Shown in pieces: positions 17,427 to 26,739 of a stretch of DNA of 64,000 nt. The notes under the pieces were generated by a model. It was given only the letters and a program-made list of their open reading frames with translations. It ran no database searches and was not told the origin of the DNA. Position numbers and translations under genes: made by a program. The stretch spans positions 1 to 64,000 of the forward strand of contig JAZUIV010000052.1 in NCBI GenBank assembly GCA_045642485.1, read 5' to 3'. Source of the DNA: Cacconaster sp045642485 (GTDB lineage Bacteria; Bacteroidota; Bacteroidia; Bacteroidales; UBA932). How positions within the stretch are numbered: position 1 is the stretch's first letter; the number at the start of each line of letters is the position of its first letter.

Positions 17427-17966
17427 TCAATAGTTTTCTTCGTGGATTTCGAAATAACTCTGGGGATGAGCGCAAGTCGGGCACACTTCGGGAGCGGCCT
17501 CTCCGACAACGATATGTCCGCAATTGCGGCATTCCCATACCTTGACTGAGGATTTCTTGAAAACCTCTGAAGTCTCGACATTCTTCAGCAGTGCGCGATA
17601 ACGCTCTTCGTGCTTCTTCTCGATGGCTGCAACGAGACGGAATTTCACTGCAAGCTCCTTGAATCCTTCCTGCTCGGCTGTCTTGGCGAAACTTTCATAC
17701 ATATCAGTCCACTCGAAATTTTCACCGGCAGCGGCGGCGGCAAGGTTCTCGGCTGTGTCACCGATACCATTGAGTTCCTTGAACCAGAGCTTTGCGTGCT
17801 CTTTCTCGTTGTCAGCGGTCTTGAGGAAAAGTGCGGAGATCTGCTCGAATCCCTCCTTCTTTGCCTTTGATGCGAAATATGTGTACTTGTTGCGAGCCTG
17901 TGACTCTCCTGCGAATGCAGCTTCCAGATTTTTCTCGGTCTGGGTACCGGCATACTTGTTGGCCAT
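17427..17966 (-). CDS. rbr: Rubrerythrin
   Basis: A 179-residue protein with an N-terminal four-helix di-iron domain and a C-terminal rubredoxin-like iron site. Iron ligands are visible in AAFAGESQARNKYTYF, DNEKEHAKLWF, and AIEKKHEERY; the rubredoxin part has WECRNCGH and EVCPTCAHPQSYF, four cysteines in two CxxC pairs. Rubrerythrin reduces hydrogen peroxide and protects anaerobes from oxygen. A -7-like TAAATTTG lies upstream on the minus strand (18015-18022). The gene has its own strong terminator, so it is a single-gene unit. Confidence 0.97.
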   Translation of the reverse strand: MANKYAGTQTEKNLEAAFAGESQARNKYTYFASKAKKEGFEQISALFLKTADNEKEHAKLWFKELNGIGDTAENLAAAAAGENFEWTDMYESFAKTAEQEGFKELAVKFRLVAAIEKKHEERYRALLKNVETSEVFKKSSVKVWECRNCGHIVVGEAAPEVCPTCAHPQSYFEIHEENY

Positions 17967-18094
17967 AACGAATTATTTATTTTAAATGATGTTAATAAAA
18001 AATCTGACAAGACACAAATTTACAAAAATTTCGGCAACGGTGTCCATTCCCCTGTTGGAATTATTGTATCTTTGAAGCCGGATTTTTGGAACGA

Positions 18095-18712
18095 ATGATT
18101 AGAATCATCCTGATACTCTCCCTGATGATATTGTCCTCCGGATGTCTTGCGTCCGGATTCGGCGGCTATTGCGGAGGTATGATGATCCACTCCGGCTATA
18201 TTCAGTCAAAATCATTCGGGTACGTTACGCCGGATGGCGTCCCGACATCACCCCGGAAGGTAAGCGGAGCCCCCTTCGGAATCGGAGGAGCAGCCAAGGT
18301 GATTCTCGGGGAACACCTGAGAGTGGGAGGCGAAGGCTATGTCTCGACCCTGAATTACGGGGAGCACAGCAGCTACTCCACCACAGGCTGGGGAGGGATT
18401 CTGGCCGACTTCATCTGGAGCCGGAACAGATGGTCCTGGTTCGCAGGCGCCACAGTCGGAGGCGGAGGCGTCAAGAACGTGACGCTGTTTGAAGAGATAC
18501 CTCTCGACCTCGGGATAGAAAAGAATTCCGTTTCCTACAGAAGATACGGTTTTATGGGAATAGCGCCATACATAGGCGCAGAATATTCGCTTACGGAAAG
18601 GATCCGTCTCATTTTCAAGGCAGACTGGTTGCTGAACATATCCAACCAGCAGCCCGATTTCCTCAGCGGTCCCAGATTCTACATAGGTTTCAATTTCTGT
18701 CACTACAAATGA
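18095..18712 (+). CDS. Secreted small beta-barrel-like envelope protein, unknown function
   Basis: A 205-residue protein with an N-terminal signal (MIRIILILSLMILSSGCLAS, either cleaved or a lipobox at Cys17) and a glycine/aromatic-rich body with alternating hydrophobic strands ending in FYIGFNFCHYK. A terminal aromatic strand is usual for outer-membrane barrels. No family is recognised. I choose the ATG at 18095 over an upstream TTG; a TATCTTTG element at 18067-18074 fits a promoter just before it. Its stop overlaps the start of the DMT exporter by 4 bases (18709-18712), so they are translated together. Confidence 0.6.
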   Translation: MIRIILILSLMILSSGCLASGFGGYCGGMMIHSGYIQSKSFGYVTPDGVPTSPRKVSGAPFGIGGAAKVILGEHLRVGGEGYVSTLNYGEHSSYSTTGWGGILADFIWSRNRWSWFAGATVGGGGVKNVTLFEEIPLDLGIEKNSVSYRRYGFMGIAPYIGAEYSLTERIRLIFKADWLLNISNQQPDFLSGPRFYIGFNFCHYK

Positions 18713-19650
18713 TTCAATATTTCGGTGAACTGATCTCACTGTCAGTGGCCGTAAGCTGGACGGCCGGAGCAATCTTCGCGGACATAGCCAGCCACAGGAT
18801 GGGGTCTCTGAACCTGAACCTCATCAGGATGGGGTTCGCCATCATTTTTCTTGCGGCAATCCTGCTGTTCTTTACAGGCTCCCCCATCCCCCTTCACACC
18901 GATGCAAAGACCTGGCTCTGGTTCTCTCTTTCCGGTCTCGTGGGGTTCGTGTTCGGAGATCTGTGTCTCTTCAACTCATACGTGATTTTCGGTTCACGGT
19001 ACGGACAGCTGATGATGACACTTGCCCCTCCATTCGCCGGCATAGCGGGATGGCTTATGCTTGGAGAGTCTATGTCGCCTCACTCGCTGATAGCGATGGC
19101 AGTGACGATGGCAGGTATCGGGATGACCATATTGGCCAGGCCGACAGGCACCCGTCTCCCGATTCTGAAACTTCCCCTGAAAGGGGTCCTGTTCGGAATC
19201 GGAGCCGGACTTGGACAGGGCATAGGCCTTGTCCTGAGCAAAATCGGCATTGAATGCTATACCGCCGCACTTCCGCCTGATGCGGCCGCCGGAGTTGTGA
19301 AGATGCTTCCCTTTGCAGGGACATTCATAAGGGTTGTTACAGGCATCATCGGTTTCACCCTGATAATCGCCGCAAGGAAAGAGACGGGGCTTCTGCGCGC
19401 AGCCCTGCACGACAGGACCGGAATGACCTGCACAATGCTCACCACACTGGCCGGACCGGTCATCGGTGTATCCCTCTCCCTTATGGCAGTTCAATACACC
19501 TCGGCCGGAATCGCCTCCACTCTGATGGCCCTCACACCGGTCCTGATCATTCCCCCCTACTCTCTCTATTACAAACAGCGGATTTCCGCCAGAGAACTTG
19601 CCGGGACTCTTGTCACCGTCATTGGCGTGGCCCTGTTCTTCCTGCTGTAA
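18709..19650 (+). CDS. DMT-superfamily (EamA) permease
   Basis: A 313-residue inner-membrane protein with ten hydrophobic segments in two EamA repeats. The first starts near LISLSVAVSWTAGAIFADIAS and ends around residue 145. The second ends in STLMALTPVLIIPPYSLYYK plus the final helix TLVTVIGVALFFLL. Family members export metabolites such as amino acids or nucleosides; no substrate can be named. Unlike the half-size EamA gene at 501-938, this has the normal two-domain length. It is coupled by a 4-base ATGA overlap to the envelope protein upstream. Confidence 0.88.
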   Translation: MIQYFGELISLSVAVSWTAGAIFADIASHRMGSLNLNLIRMGFAIIFLAAILLFFTGSPIPLHTDAKTWLWFSLSGLVGFVFGDLCLFNSYVIFGSRYGQLMMTLAPPFAGIAGWLMLGESMSPHSLIAMAVTMAGIGMTILARPTGTRLPILKLPLKGVLFGIGAGLGQGIGLVLSKIGIECYTAALPPDAAAGVVKMLPFAGTFIRVVTGIIGFTLIIAARKETGLLRAALHDRTGMTCTMLTTLAGPVIGVSLSLMAVQYTSAGIASTLMALTPVLIIPPYSLYYKQRISARELAGTLVTVIGVALFFLL

Positions 19651-19669
19651 TCTCAGCCTTTTCAATGGA

Positions 19670-19701
19670 TTTGCCAGATTGGTAATATATCCGTAATTTT
19701 G
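19670..19701 (+). promoter_or_regulatory. Bacteroidota-type promoter of the NhaC gene
   Basis: TTTG at 19670-19673 and TAATTTTG at 19694-19701 are separated by 20 bases, a full match to the TTTG / TAnnTTTG consensus read by the Bacteroidota primary sigma factor. The ATG at 19723 follows 21 bases later, which also argues against a start at 19699, inside the promoter. Confidence 0.8.
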
Positions 19702-19722
19702 CAATCCAAAAAATATCTGACA

Positions 19723-21009
19723 ATGAATAGAAAAGGTCTTTGGGGAATAAGTCCGATGATAGTCTTCCTTGTATTCTATCTCGGTTCGGCTCTTGTATGC
19801 GGTGATTTTTCGAAAGTGCCTTTGGCAACAGCCTTTTTCGTCACCTCTGTCTATGCCATTGCCATCACCAAGATGCTTCCGATAAACGAAAGGGTCAAGA
19901 CGTACGGAAGAGGAGCAGGCGATGCGAAAGTGATGTTTATGATCTGGATTTTTCTGGCGGCCGGAGCATTCGCTTCCTGTGCCCAGGCAATGGGTTGTGT
20001 TCAGGCGACGGTCAACCTGATACTCAAGATTCTTCCCGGAAGATTCATCTACCTGGGGCTGTTCCTTGCCGGTTGCATTCTTTCAATGGCCACCGGATCC
20101 GGAATAGGCTCGATTGTGGCAGTGATGCCTTTGGCAGTTGAGATTGCAGAATCCACAGGCGGCAGCATCGCATTATTGAGCGCAATCGTGGTCTCCTCCG
20201 CAATGTTCGGAGACAATCTATCGTTCATATCCGACACTACTGTCATAGCTACGATGACCCAGGGTTGCGAACTGAAGGACAAATTCCGCTTCAACTTGAG
20301 GATAGTGGCAATTCCCGTTCTGATAGTTCTTGCGATATATCTGTATCTGGGCCGTACAATCGGTGAATTTCCGATTCCCCAGGACGTGGAGTTCTGGAAG
20401 ATTCTTCCATATGCGGCCCTGTTGGGGATGGCCATATGCGGCGTAGATGTCCTGATCTCCCTCACCGTGGGCATCATTCTCTGCGCAACGGAAAGTTTTA
20501 TTCTCGGGACTTTTGACTACTACCAGTTCCTGGCATCTGTAGGAAAGGGAATCAACAATATGGGCGACATTCTGATACTGATTCTGATGGCTTCCGGAAT
20601 AGCGGCAATGATCAGACTGAACGGAGGAATCGATTATCTCGTCAGAATCTGCTCCCGTTTCGTTACAGGCCGCAAGTCGGCTGAAGGATGCATTGCATTA
20701 CTTACCGCACTTCTGACAATCTGCACGTCAATCAACACTGTCGCCATTCTCAGCGTCGCCGACATCGTGAAGGAACTATCCCAAAAATACGGCGTCGACC
20801 CGAGGAAAGCGGCAAGTCTGATGGACACAAGTTCGTGCGTAGTACTTGAATTGATTCCATACAGCGCCCATATCCTTGCAGCGGCCGCCTTCACGGGAAT
20901 ATCCATCACGGCAATACTTCCCTATATGTACTATCCGATGCTGCTTGGAATAGCTGTCATCATTTCAATCATCTTCGGAAGGAAAACTGTGGCGCCCTGC
21001 ATTCAATAA
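19723..21009 (+). CDS. NhaC-family Na+/H+ antiporter
   Basis: A 428-residue inner-membrane protein with about eleven hydrophobic segments. The conserved NhaC-type core is visible in ATGSGIGSIVAVMPLAVEIA, then SSAMFGDNLSFISDTTVIAT, and a second half with SINTVAILSVADIVKELS. Such proteins exchange Na+ for protons, or in some branches carry amino or organic acids. The start at 19723 (MNRKGLWGISPMIV) follows a clear promoter. The 3' end overlaps the convergent GH78 gene by 45 bases. Confidence 0.85.
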   Translation: MNRKGLWGISPMIVFLVFYLGSALVCGDFSKVPLATAFFVTSVYAIAITKMLPINERVKTYGRGAGDAKVMFMIWIFLAAGAFASCAQAMGCVQATVNLILKILPGRFIYLGLFLAGCILSMATGSGIGSIVAVMPLAVEIAESTGGSIALLSAIVVSSAMFGDNLSFISDTTVIATMTQGCELKDKFRFNLRIVAIPVLIVLAIYLYLGRTIGEFPIPQDVEFWKILPYAALLGMAICGVDVLISLTVGIILCATESFILGTFDYYQFLASVGKGINNMGDILILILMASGIAAMIRLNGGIDYLVRICSRFVTGRKSAEGCIALLTALLTICTSINTVAILSVADIVKELSQKYGVDPRKAASLMDTSSCVVLELIPYSAHILAAAAFTGISITAILPYMYYPMLLGIAVIISIIFGRKTVAPCIQ

Positions 21010-23550
21010 AAGGGATTTTCCTGACTGACCGATGAATTCGGCCGTCGTTCCCACAGGTACGGCAATGTCGTATCCGATACCCTCTTCAGATTTGTTCCAG
21101 CATACCTTTATCGTACCATACGGCGTCTCCTGGCTGACCTTTGCATAATCGATGCCTTCGGGAATCTGAGGGTCAATCCGGAAAGTACGGTATCCGGGAG
21201 ATGTCGGAACAATACCGCCGAGAGCCTGATAGAACCAGCTTCCGATACCGTTGAAGCAATTGTGGATGAAACTTCTTTCGCCGTCCCAGTACTCCCAGGT
21301 CGTAGTGCCGCCGTTTTCAAGCATATACAGATAGCCGGGGCAATCCCTCTGCTTCAACTTCCTATAGATGAAATCGGGCCGGTTGTCACGGACGGCCCAT
21401 TGGGCAAGAATCGGAATGCCGACAAGACCCTCCGCAATATGGTCATTGTAAACATCCGTGCTTCTTTGAAGCATCTTACTTCTGACTGCATCATAGAGTT
21501 CCGGAGGGACTGCCCCTACCAGCATAGGATAAAGCATATCCAATTCCGATCTGCTGGCATAGGTTGTGTCGGAAGGGTTGAAGAAGGCATTGTGGATTCT
21601 GACATTCAGCGAGTCGCGGCGTCGTGCGAAAGATTCCGACTCTTCCCTGTATCCGAGTTTGAGCGCAATCTCCGAGAGAGCCGCCAGATTCTGGCTGAGG
21701 GAGCAGTTGTTTATTATATCTATGGAGAGAGGGTCTGTCACGTCGATTCCGTCAGGTGCAATCCAGTCACCAAGATACCACCCTCTGTTCGGGGTGTCGG
21801 GCCAACGCTTCAGAAGTCCGTCCACGCTCCACCTGTCAACATACCCCAGCCACAGTTTCATTTTGTCATACAGTTTCTCCGCCGTCCTGAGGTCTCCGTA
21901 ATCCATCATCGTCCTGTACGGAGCCATTATGATGAATCCGCACCAATAAGGGCCTCCTCCCGCCGAATACGGAGAGGGAGCCGTGTGAGGCAGAGAACCG
22001 TCTTCCCCTATTACGTCACCCCAGGCCTGGAGCCAGTTGTAATAGAGGGACGGAAGGTCGTACATTGTCTGTGTGGTGACTGTCGAAGAGTTGCCGTCGC
22101 CGCCGTATCCGAGCCTCTCGATGTGAGGACAATCCACCTGGTAGCCGCTGAAAGTCAGGACAGAAAGAGTATATTTTATCAAATCGTGGATTGCGTTTAT
22201 GTCGGGGTCCGAACATTCGAATGATGAGGCGTCCTGATAATCGGTCCTGATGACGTGGACGCTGACATCTTCAGGCGACGGTGCCGTTTCACAGCCCGTA
22301 ACGACAGCATATCTGAAGGCGTGGAAGCAGAAACGGTTCCTGAACGTGTCGCCCTGTTCTTTCCCGGAAGAGATGAACTCGTCATTCTCAAGGATGCCGT
22401 CCTTCCTTATGTTGTCTGCATAATATGACAAAATGCGGGTACCTTCCGGCAACTTCGGGAAATGATATTCCACCTGTCCTATGACACTCTTCCCCATATC
22501 TACGAGCCAGCACCTGCCAACTTCCGGTCCCAGGTCCTTCAAAAACACCGACGTGGTGTCAAGTTCAGTCACCGAAACGGCTTTTACAGTCTCCTTGACA
22601 ACATTGGGCGGGCACATCATCGGGGTCTCCTCTATGCCTGAAACAGTAACCACATCGACGGGATTTGCCTCTTCTGAAGAGAGTTTGCGCGCATCAATGG
22701 TTTCCCCACCGAAATTCCAGGCTGTGGAATTGCCCGGTGAACGGTAGCCGGAATCAAAGGCAGTCCAGGATTTGTCTGTAACAAGGAGTGTTTCCCATCT
22801 GTTCCCTCCCCCGTTCCGGTCCACCTGAACCTTGACAAGAGGACCGTGATAGACTGCATCGAAGGCCCTGCCGGTGTACCATCCTTTCCCGGCCCATACA
22901 GCAATGTCATTCCTGCCCGGAGACAGATATTCCGAAATATCGTAAGTCATTGTCAACGAGCGCCTGTCAAGTTGTGATACAGCAGGCGACAGCACGGACT
23001 CCCCCACCTTACGGCCATTAATGTACAATTCGTGATACCCCAGTGAATTGACGTGGACGAATATCTCATCTCCCTTCCGGGCAACAAATGAGTTCCTGAA
23101 GACGGGAGATATATCGCTCCCTTCAAAGGCTCCTATGTACTCCCCTTCCAGCCCGTCAATTTTTCCCACGGAGAATCTTGCCGGTTCACTCCATCCTGAA
23201 GACCTGCCTCCTCCCTTGACCATCACTCTCCAGTAACATTCATCGGATGGTTCCAGCTGTTTGCCGGCGTATGGAACCATCACGCTGCTGGAGGATTCGA
23301 CCATCCCTGAATCCCACAAGTCGGCTTTGCCGGATTTAAGGTTGGAAAGGGATGACGCCACCTGTATCCGGAAGGCACACGCGGAATCGAGCTCACCGTC
23401 CACTTTCCAGGAAAAATGGGGCGAAGTGTTGTCAATGCCGAGAGGGTCGGCAAGCGTTTCACAGGTAAGAGAATGGACTTCCGGCCTCGAACAGGAAATA
23501 ACTAGGAGGCAGGCCAGCAGAATGATTGACAAAGGAGCCGTTTTATTCAT
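20965..23550 (-). CDS. GH78 alpha-L-rhamnosidase lipoprotein
   Basis: An 861-residue protein with a lipoprotein signal (LLACLLVISC, Cys20). After N-terminal Fn3-like and beta-sandwich domains (about residues 25-435), the (alpha/alpha)6 catalytic domain begins. Its motif DCPHIERLGYGGDGNS (473-488) is the GH78 signature, normally DCPxREKxGWxGD, and holds the acidic catalytic residues. A C-terminal beta domain (about 775-855) completes the family layout. It removes terminal alpha-L-rhamnose from plant glycans such as rhamnogalacturonan or flavonoid glycosides, outside the cytoplasm. It follows the BASS transporter gene by 4 bases and overlaps convergent nhaC by 45 bases. Confidence 0.92.
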   Translation of the reverse strand: MNKTAPLSIILLACLLVISCSRPEVHSLTCETLADPLGIDNTSPHFSWKVDGELDSACAFRIQVASSLSNLKSGKADLWDSGMVESSSSVMVPYAGKQLEPSDECYWRVMVKGGGRSSGWSEPARFSVGKIDGLEGEYIGAFEGSDISPVFRNSFVARKGDEIFVHVNSLGYHELYINGRKVGESVLSPAVSQLDRRSLTMTYDISEYLSPGRNDIAVWAGKGWYTGRAFDAVYHGPLVKVQVDRNGGGNRWETLLVTDKSWTAFDSGYRSPGNSTAWNFGGETIDARKLSSEEANPVDVVTVSGIEETPMMCPPNVVKETVKAVSVTELDTTSVFLKDLGPEVGRCWLVDMGKSVIGQVEYHFPKLPEGTRILSYYADNIRKDGILENDEFISSGKEQGDTFRNRFCFHAFRYAVVTGCETAPSPEDVSVHVIRTDYQDASSFECSDPDINAIHDLIKYTLSVLTFSGYQVDCPHIERLGYGGDGNSSTVTTQTMYDLPSLYYNWLQAWGDVIGEDGSLPHTAPSPYSAGGGPYWCGFIIMAPYRTMMDYGDLRTAEKLYDKMKLWLGYVDRWSVDGLLKRWPDTPNRGWYLGDWIAPDGIDVTDPLSIDIINNCSLSQNLAALSEIALKLGYREESESFARRRDSLNVRIHNAFFNPSDTTYASRSELDMLYPMLVGAVPPELYDAVRSKMLQRSTDVYNDHIAEGLVGIPILAQWAVRDNRPDFIYRKLKQRDCPGYLYMLENGGTTTWEYWDGERSFIHNCFNGIGSWFYQALGGIVPTSPGYRTFRIDPQIPEGIDYAKVSQETPYGTIKVCWNKSEEGIGYDIAVPVGTTAEFIGQSGKSLLLNAGRHSFPSEDD

Positions 23551-23554
23551 ATTT

Positions 23555-24484
23555 TCAATTTTTACCGGCTTTTCTCAATTGCCGGGTATTGTACAGATTG
23601 TGCCAGATGCAATAGAATCCTCCTGCAAGGGAGGTTACAGGATTGAGGAAAGTATATCCCAGCCATATTGCAAATACGGTGTTTTTCTGGCCGAGCGACT
23701 GTCCTGCAGTAACCCCGCCTATCCTCTTCCCGAGAGAAAACTGCAGAATGCAGGCGATGAGAGACGCTGCCGCCGTATCAATCAGGAGGGAAAGTCCCGC
23801 CGGATTGTGGAACAGGGACCTTGTGCTCATCATAATGGCAAATGTCAGCGCAACGGACCAGATGTAAAAGGAAAGATTGCTGTATCTGACAAGTTTCGAA
23901 TGCAGACGGGGCATCAGATATCGTACTGCCCACGCACATACGCAGGGCAGAATGAGCATAGGAAAGATTTTCGACACTATCCCCGAAAATGCTGTGATGA
24001 ACACCACCCCCTCCGTGGGATTGAAAACCGGCACCATCAGCGGGATGAGGATTGAAGCGAGCAGATTTATCATAATGGTGTATGACAGTACCTGTGCGGT
24101 GTCTCCGCCCAACCTTTCGGTCACGACAGCGCAGGCTGTGGCTGTCGGGCATATCATACATAAAAGAAAACTCTCCAGGGCAATTCCGCAGGCCAAATGC
24201 GGGAAAGCATACAATATCAGAGCTCCGGCTGTGAACACGCCTCCCTGAATCAGCAGCAGAATCAAATGCCACCGGACGGGTTTCAGATTCGCAGGCTCTA
24301 CCTTCAGGAATGTCAGGAAAAGCATCGAAAAGATTAGAATCGGCTGGACGAGCGTGCAGAATGACAGCATTGCCGGGCCCGCCGGATGCAGGAAATCAAG
24401 GCAATGATACCCCACATAAAGCAGGACGCCGGTGACCATCGCAATCACCAGCATCCACGAGCGTATAAATCTTAAAAGTTTCAA
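23555..24484 (-). CDS. BASS-family (bile acid:sodium symporter-like) transporter
   Basis: About 309 residues with nine to ten hydrophobic segments. The pattern CGIALESFLLCMICPTATAC, then YTIMINLLASILIPLMVPVF, and late TAGQSLGQKNTVFAIWL matches BASS/SBF carriers, which take up bile acids, pantoate or other organic anions with Na+. The frame opens at 24658 inside the oxidoreductase gene, so I infer a TTG start at 24484 (MKLLRFIRSW, 13 bases after that stop); an ATG at 24454 is the alternative. In this setting the cargo could be a glycoside acid or keto-sugar, which is inference. Confidence 0.8.
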   Translation of the reverse strand: MKLLRFIRSWMLVIAMVTGVLLYVGYHCLDFLHPAGPAMLSFCTLVQPILIFSMLFLTFLKVEPANLKPVRWHLILLLIQGGVFTAGALILYAFPHLACGIALESFLLCMICPTATACAVVTERLGGDTAQVLSYTIMINLLASILIPLMVPVFNPTEGVVFITAFSGIVSKIFPMLILPCVCAWAVRYLMPRLHSKLVRYSNLSFYIWSVALTFAIMMSTRSLFHNPAGLSLLIDTAAASLIACILQFSLGKRIGGVTAGQSLGQKNTVFAIWLGYTFLNPVTSLAGGFYCIWHNLYNTRQLRKAGKN

Positions 24485-24497
24485 ACTGTCAGAGTCA

Positions 24498-25844
24498 TCA
24501 ATACTGGAAGACTTTGCCGCCGGCAAGAACTTCCTGAGTCGCCTCGTCGAATGAAACCTTCTCTCCGGTACGGACCGCGGCGTTGCACATAATGGTGGCG
24601 ATGGAGTGGTTGTATCCGGCCTCCACGGGAGCATTGGTCTGCTTGCGACTGCGTACACATTCCATCCAGTTGCGCATATGGAGGGAGGTCATCGGGTCGC
24701 CTCCTGTATTGGCGCTTGTCACAACCTCGATTGAAGGAAGTGAGAATTCCTTGAGAAGATTTGCGGGAAGGCCCATTTCGGCAGCAGCCCATTCCTGAAG
24801 ACCGCCGTCTGAGGTCACCATATTGGTATCAAGGTTCAATGTTCCTCCGTTGGAGAAATAGAGTTCCTTGACTCCGCCGTGCTCATTGTGAAAACGGGAG
24901 GAATAGAGAACCTGGAAGTTCTGCTTACCTTCGTCGTCGCCGTATTCCATAACTGCGGTGAGAGTATCATAATTCGACCTTCCGTCCTTCCAGCAATAGA
25001 TGCCGCCGCCTGCCACTACACTCTTGGGATGGCTGAGACCTGTGAACCAGTGTACGGTGTCAATCTGATGGGACATCCACTGGCCGGGGATTCCTGATGA
25101 ATAAGGCCAGAAAAGACGATATTCGAGATACTTGCGGGGATCCCACTTGTCGGCGGGACGGTTGATGAGGAAGCGCTTCCAGTCAGTGTCTTTCTCAAAG
25201 CACTGCGCGACGAGTTCCGGACGGCGCCAACGGCCGGGCTGGTTCACGTTCCAGCACATCTCGACCATTGTGATAGGCCCGAACTTGCCGGACTTGATAT
25301 AGTCGTGTGCGGCGTGATAGTTTGGAGCGGAACGCCTCTGCGACCCTATCTGGACAATCTTTCCAGTCTCCTTCACAGCCTTGAGAGCCATCCTGCCGTC
25401 AGCCATCGTCTCTGCAAAAGGCTTCTCGCAATATGCATCCAAACCTGCCCTCACACTTTCCGCCAGATGAGTTGCGTGCTGGAAGTCGGCTGTTGCAATG
25501 ATTACCGCATCGCAAATCTTGGCATCGTACAGCTCGTCGTTGTTGCGGAAGAGTTTGACATCCTGATTGTATTCTTTCTTGAAAAATTCCTGTGCCTCGC
25601 GGCGGCGCCTGTTCCAGATATCCGAAACGGCCACTATTTCAAAGTTCAATTCCTTTGCGTGGGCCTGGAAACAAGGGATGAGAGTCGAGCGTGCCCGGTC
25701 GGAAAAGCCTATGATTCCGACCCTGATTTTGTCGTTCGCACCTTTGGAAGCCGCATAAAGTTTTGAATCGAGGCCGACACCTCCGATCATCAGACCGCCG
25801 GCGCCGAGAAGTGAAGTTTTAAGAAAATCTCTACGTGTCTGCAT
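24498..25844 (-). CDS. Gfo/Idh/MocA-family oxidoreductase with Tat signal
   Basis: A 448-residue protein starting MQTRRDFLKTSLLGAGGLMI, a twin-arginine signal, so it is exported folded with its cofactor. Residues 40-170 form a Rossmann fold (VGIIGFSDRARS; then CEKPFAETMADG with the family EKP motif). The C-terminal alpha/beta domain follows. Members oxidise, reduce or, with tightly bound NAD, hydrolyse sugar glycosides. Periplasmic Bacteroidota members beside glycan genes have been linked to 3-keto-glycoside chemistry. Here it is followed by a transporter and a GH78 rhamnosidase and preceded by a TIM-barrel isomerase-like protein, a common grouping. The exact substrate is unknown. Confidence 0.87.
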   Translation of the reverse strand: MQTRRDFLKTSLLGAGGLMIGGVGLDSKLYAASKGANDKIRVGIIGFSDRARSTLIPCFQAHAKELNFEIVAVSDIWNRRRREAQEFFKKEYNQDVKLFRNNDELYDAKICDAVIIATADFQHATHLAESVRAGLDAYCEKPFAETMADGRMALKAVKETGKIVQIGSQRRSAPNYHAAHDYIKSGKFGPITMVEMCWNVNQPGRWRRPELVAQCFEKDTDWKRFLINRPADKWDPRKYLEYRLFWPYSSGIPGQWMSHQIDTVHWFTGLSHPKSVVAGGGIYCWKDGRSNYDTLTAVMEYGDDEGKQNFQVLYSSRFHNEHGGVKELYFSNGGTLNLDTNMVTSDGGLQEWAAAEMGLPANLLKEFSLPSIEVVTSANTGGDPMTSLHMRNWMECVRSRKQTNAPVEAGYNHSIATIMCNAAVRTGEKVSFDEATQEVLAGGKVFQY

Positions 25845-25861
25845 AATGGTGATATTTAAGG

Positions 25862-26722
25862 TTATTTGACTTTTGCAATTTCACTTCTGGTATATTCCAC
25901 GGCCGGCTTGACAACCTCGGAATACTCCCCCCAGTCGCACTCAAGGGAGATGGCTCCCTTGTAGCCTATGCTTTTGAGAGCCTCGAAATAGGGGGTGAAA
26001 TCATCGCCTTCAACTCCCGGAGGCGTCCTGTGCTCACCCTCCGCTATATGGCAATGTCTCAACTTGTCCGCCGCATCGATGATGGCATCGGGACCCTCCC
26101 CGACCTTGTACATATGGAAGAAATCGGCGAGGACACAGATGTTCGGATGATTGACCTTCCGGCAGATTTCAGCCCCTTCCCGGACGGTGTTGATATAGAA
26201 AGTCTCCCCTGTGTTCAAAGGCTCTATCACAATGGTGACGCCGTTTTCCTGAGCTGTGGGAGCCACTGCGGAAAGAAGCTCCACCATCTGCCTGTCAGCC
26301 TCTTCCCGGCTGAAGCCATCGGGAAGTTCACGGGAGCGGCCGCTGCCGAGAACAAGAATCTTCAGTCCGAGACTGCCGGCACGTTTCAAAGCCACTTTCG
26401 CATATGCAACCGCTCTGGGAGTGTCGGCATTGGGGCCTATTATCTTTATTTCACCGGGGAAAAAGCAGTTTGCCGCATATACAGGAAGTGGAGATGCCTT
26501 CATCTCCTCCGCCTTCTTCAGAAAGGTCTCCTCGTCCTCTTCAGGGACAAGATATTCCTGGACGTTCACCTCCATATAATTTGCTCCGGCATCCAGAGCC
26601 GTCTGCGCGTCGCCAAGACCGCGGCAGACACCGATGTGAGAATCCAGTTCAAACTGTTGCGTGCAGCTGCAGAGAGAGGCAAGAGCTGCGGACAATGCCG
26701 TTACCGTAAGGAAGCGTTTCAT
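25862..26722 (-). CDS. Xylose-isomerase-like TIM barrel (sugar phosphate isomerase/epimerase) lipoprotein
   Basis: A 286-residue protein with a lipoprotein signal (ASLCSC, Cys20) and an AP-endonuclease-2/xylose-isomerase-like TIM barrel. Metal ligands of the family can be seen: Glu in TIVIEPLN, Asp in CVLADFFHMY, His in RHCHIAEGE, Glu in GAISLECDW. Cytoplasmic relatives are keto-sugar epimerases; exported ones next to Gfo/Idh enzymes may act on 3-keto-glycosides. I start at MKRFLTVTALSA (26722), 17 bases after psd; four extra codons upstream lie partly in that gap. It precedes the Gfo/Idh gene by 17 bases. Confidence 0.82.
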   Translation of the reverse strand: MKRFLTVTALSAALASLCSCTQQFELDSHIGVCRGLGDAQTALDAGANYMEVNVQEYLVPEEDEETFLKKAEEMKASPLPVYAANCFFPGEIKIIGPNADTPRAVAYAKVALKRAGSLGLKILVLGSGRSRELPDGFSREEADRQMVELLSAVAPTAQENGVTIVIEPLNTGETFYINTVREGAEICRKVNHPNICVLADFFHMYKVGEGPDAIIDAADKLRHCHIAEGEHRTPPGVEGDDFTPYFEALKSIGYKGAISLECDWGEYSEVVKPAVEYTRSEIAKVK

Positions 26723-26739
26723 ACTCAATATCATTTTTT

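Noticed and set aside
17312..17581. 90-residue N-terminal extension of the NagX-like protein
   Set aside because: It reads through the rubrerythrin terminator and out-of-frame rubrerythrin codons; the RLESLDALRG start fits the family.
21262..22224. 320-codon plus-strand open frame
   Set aside because: Antisense shadow of the GH78 rhamnosidase, caused by GC-biased third positions.
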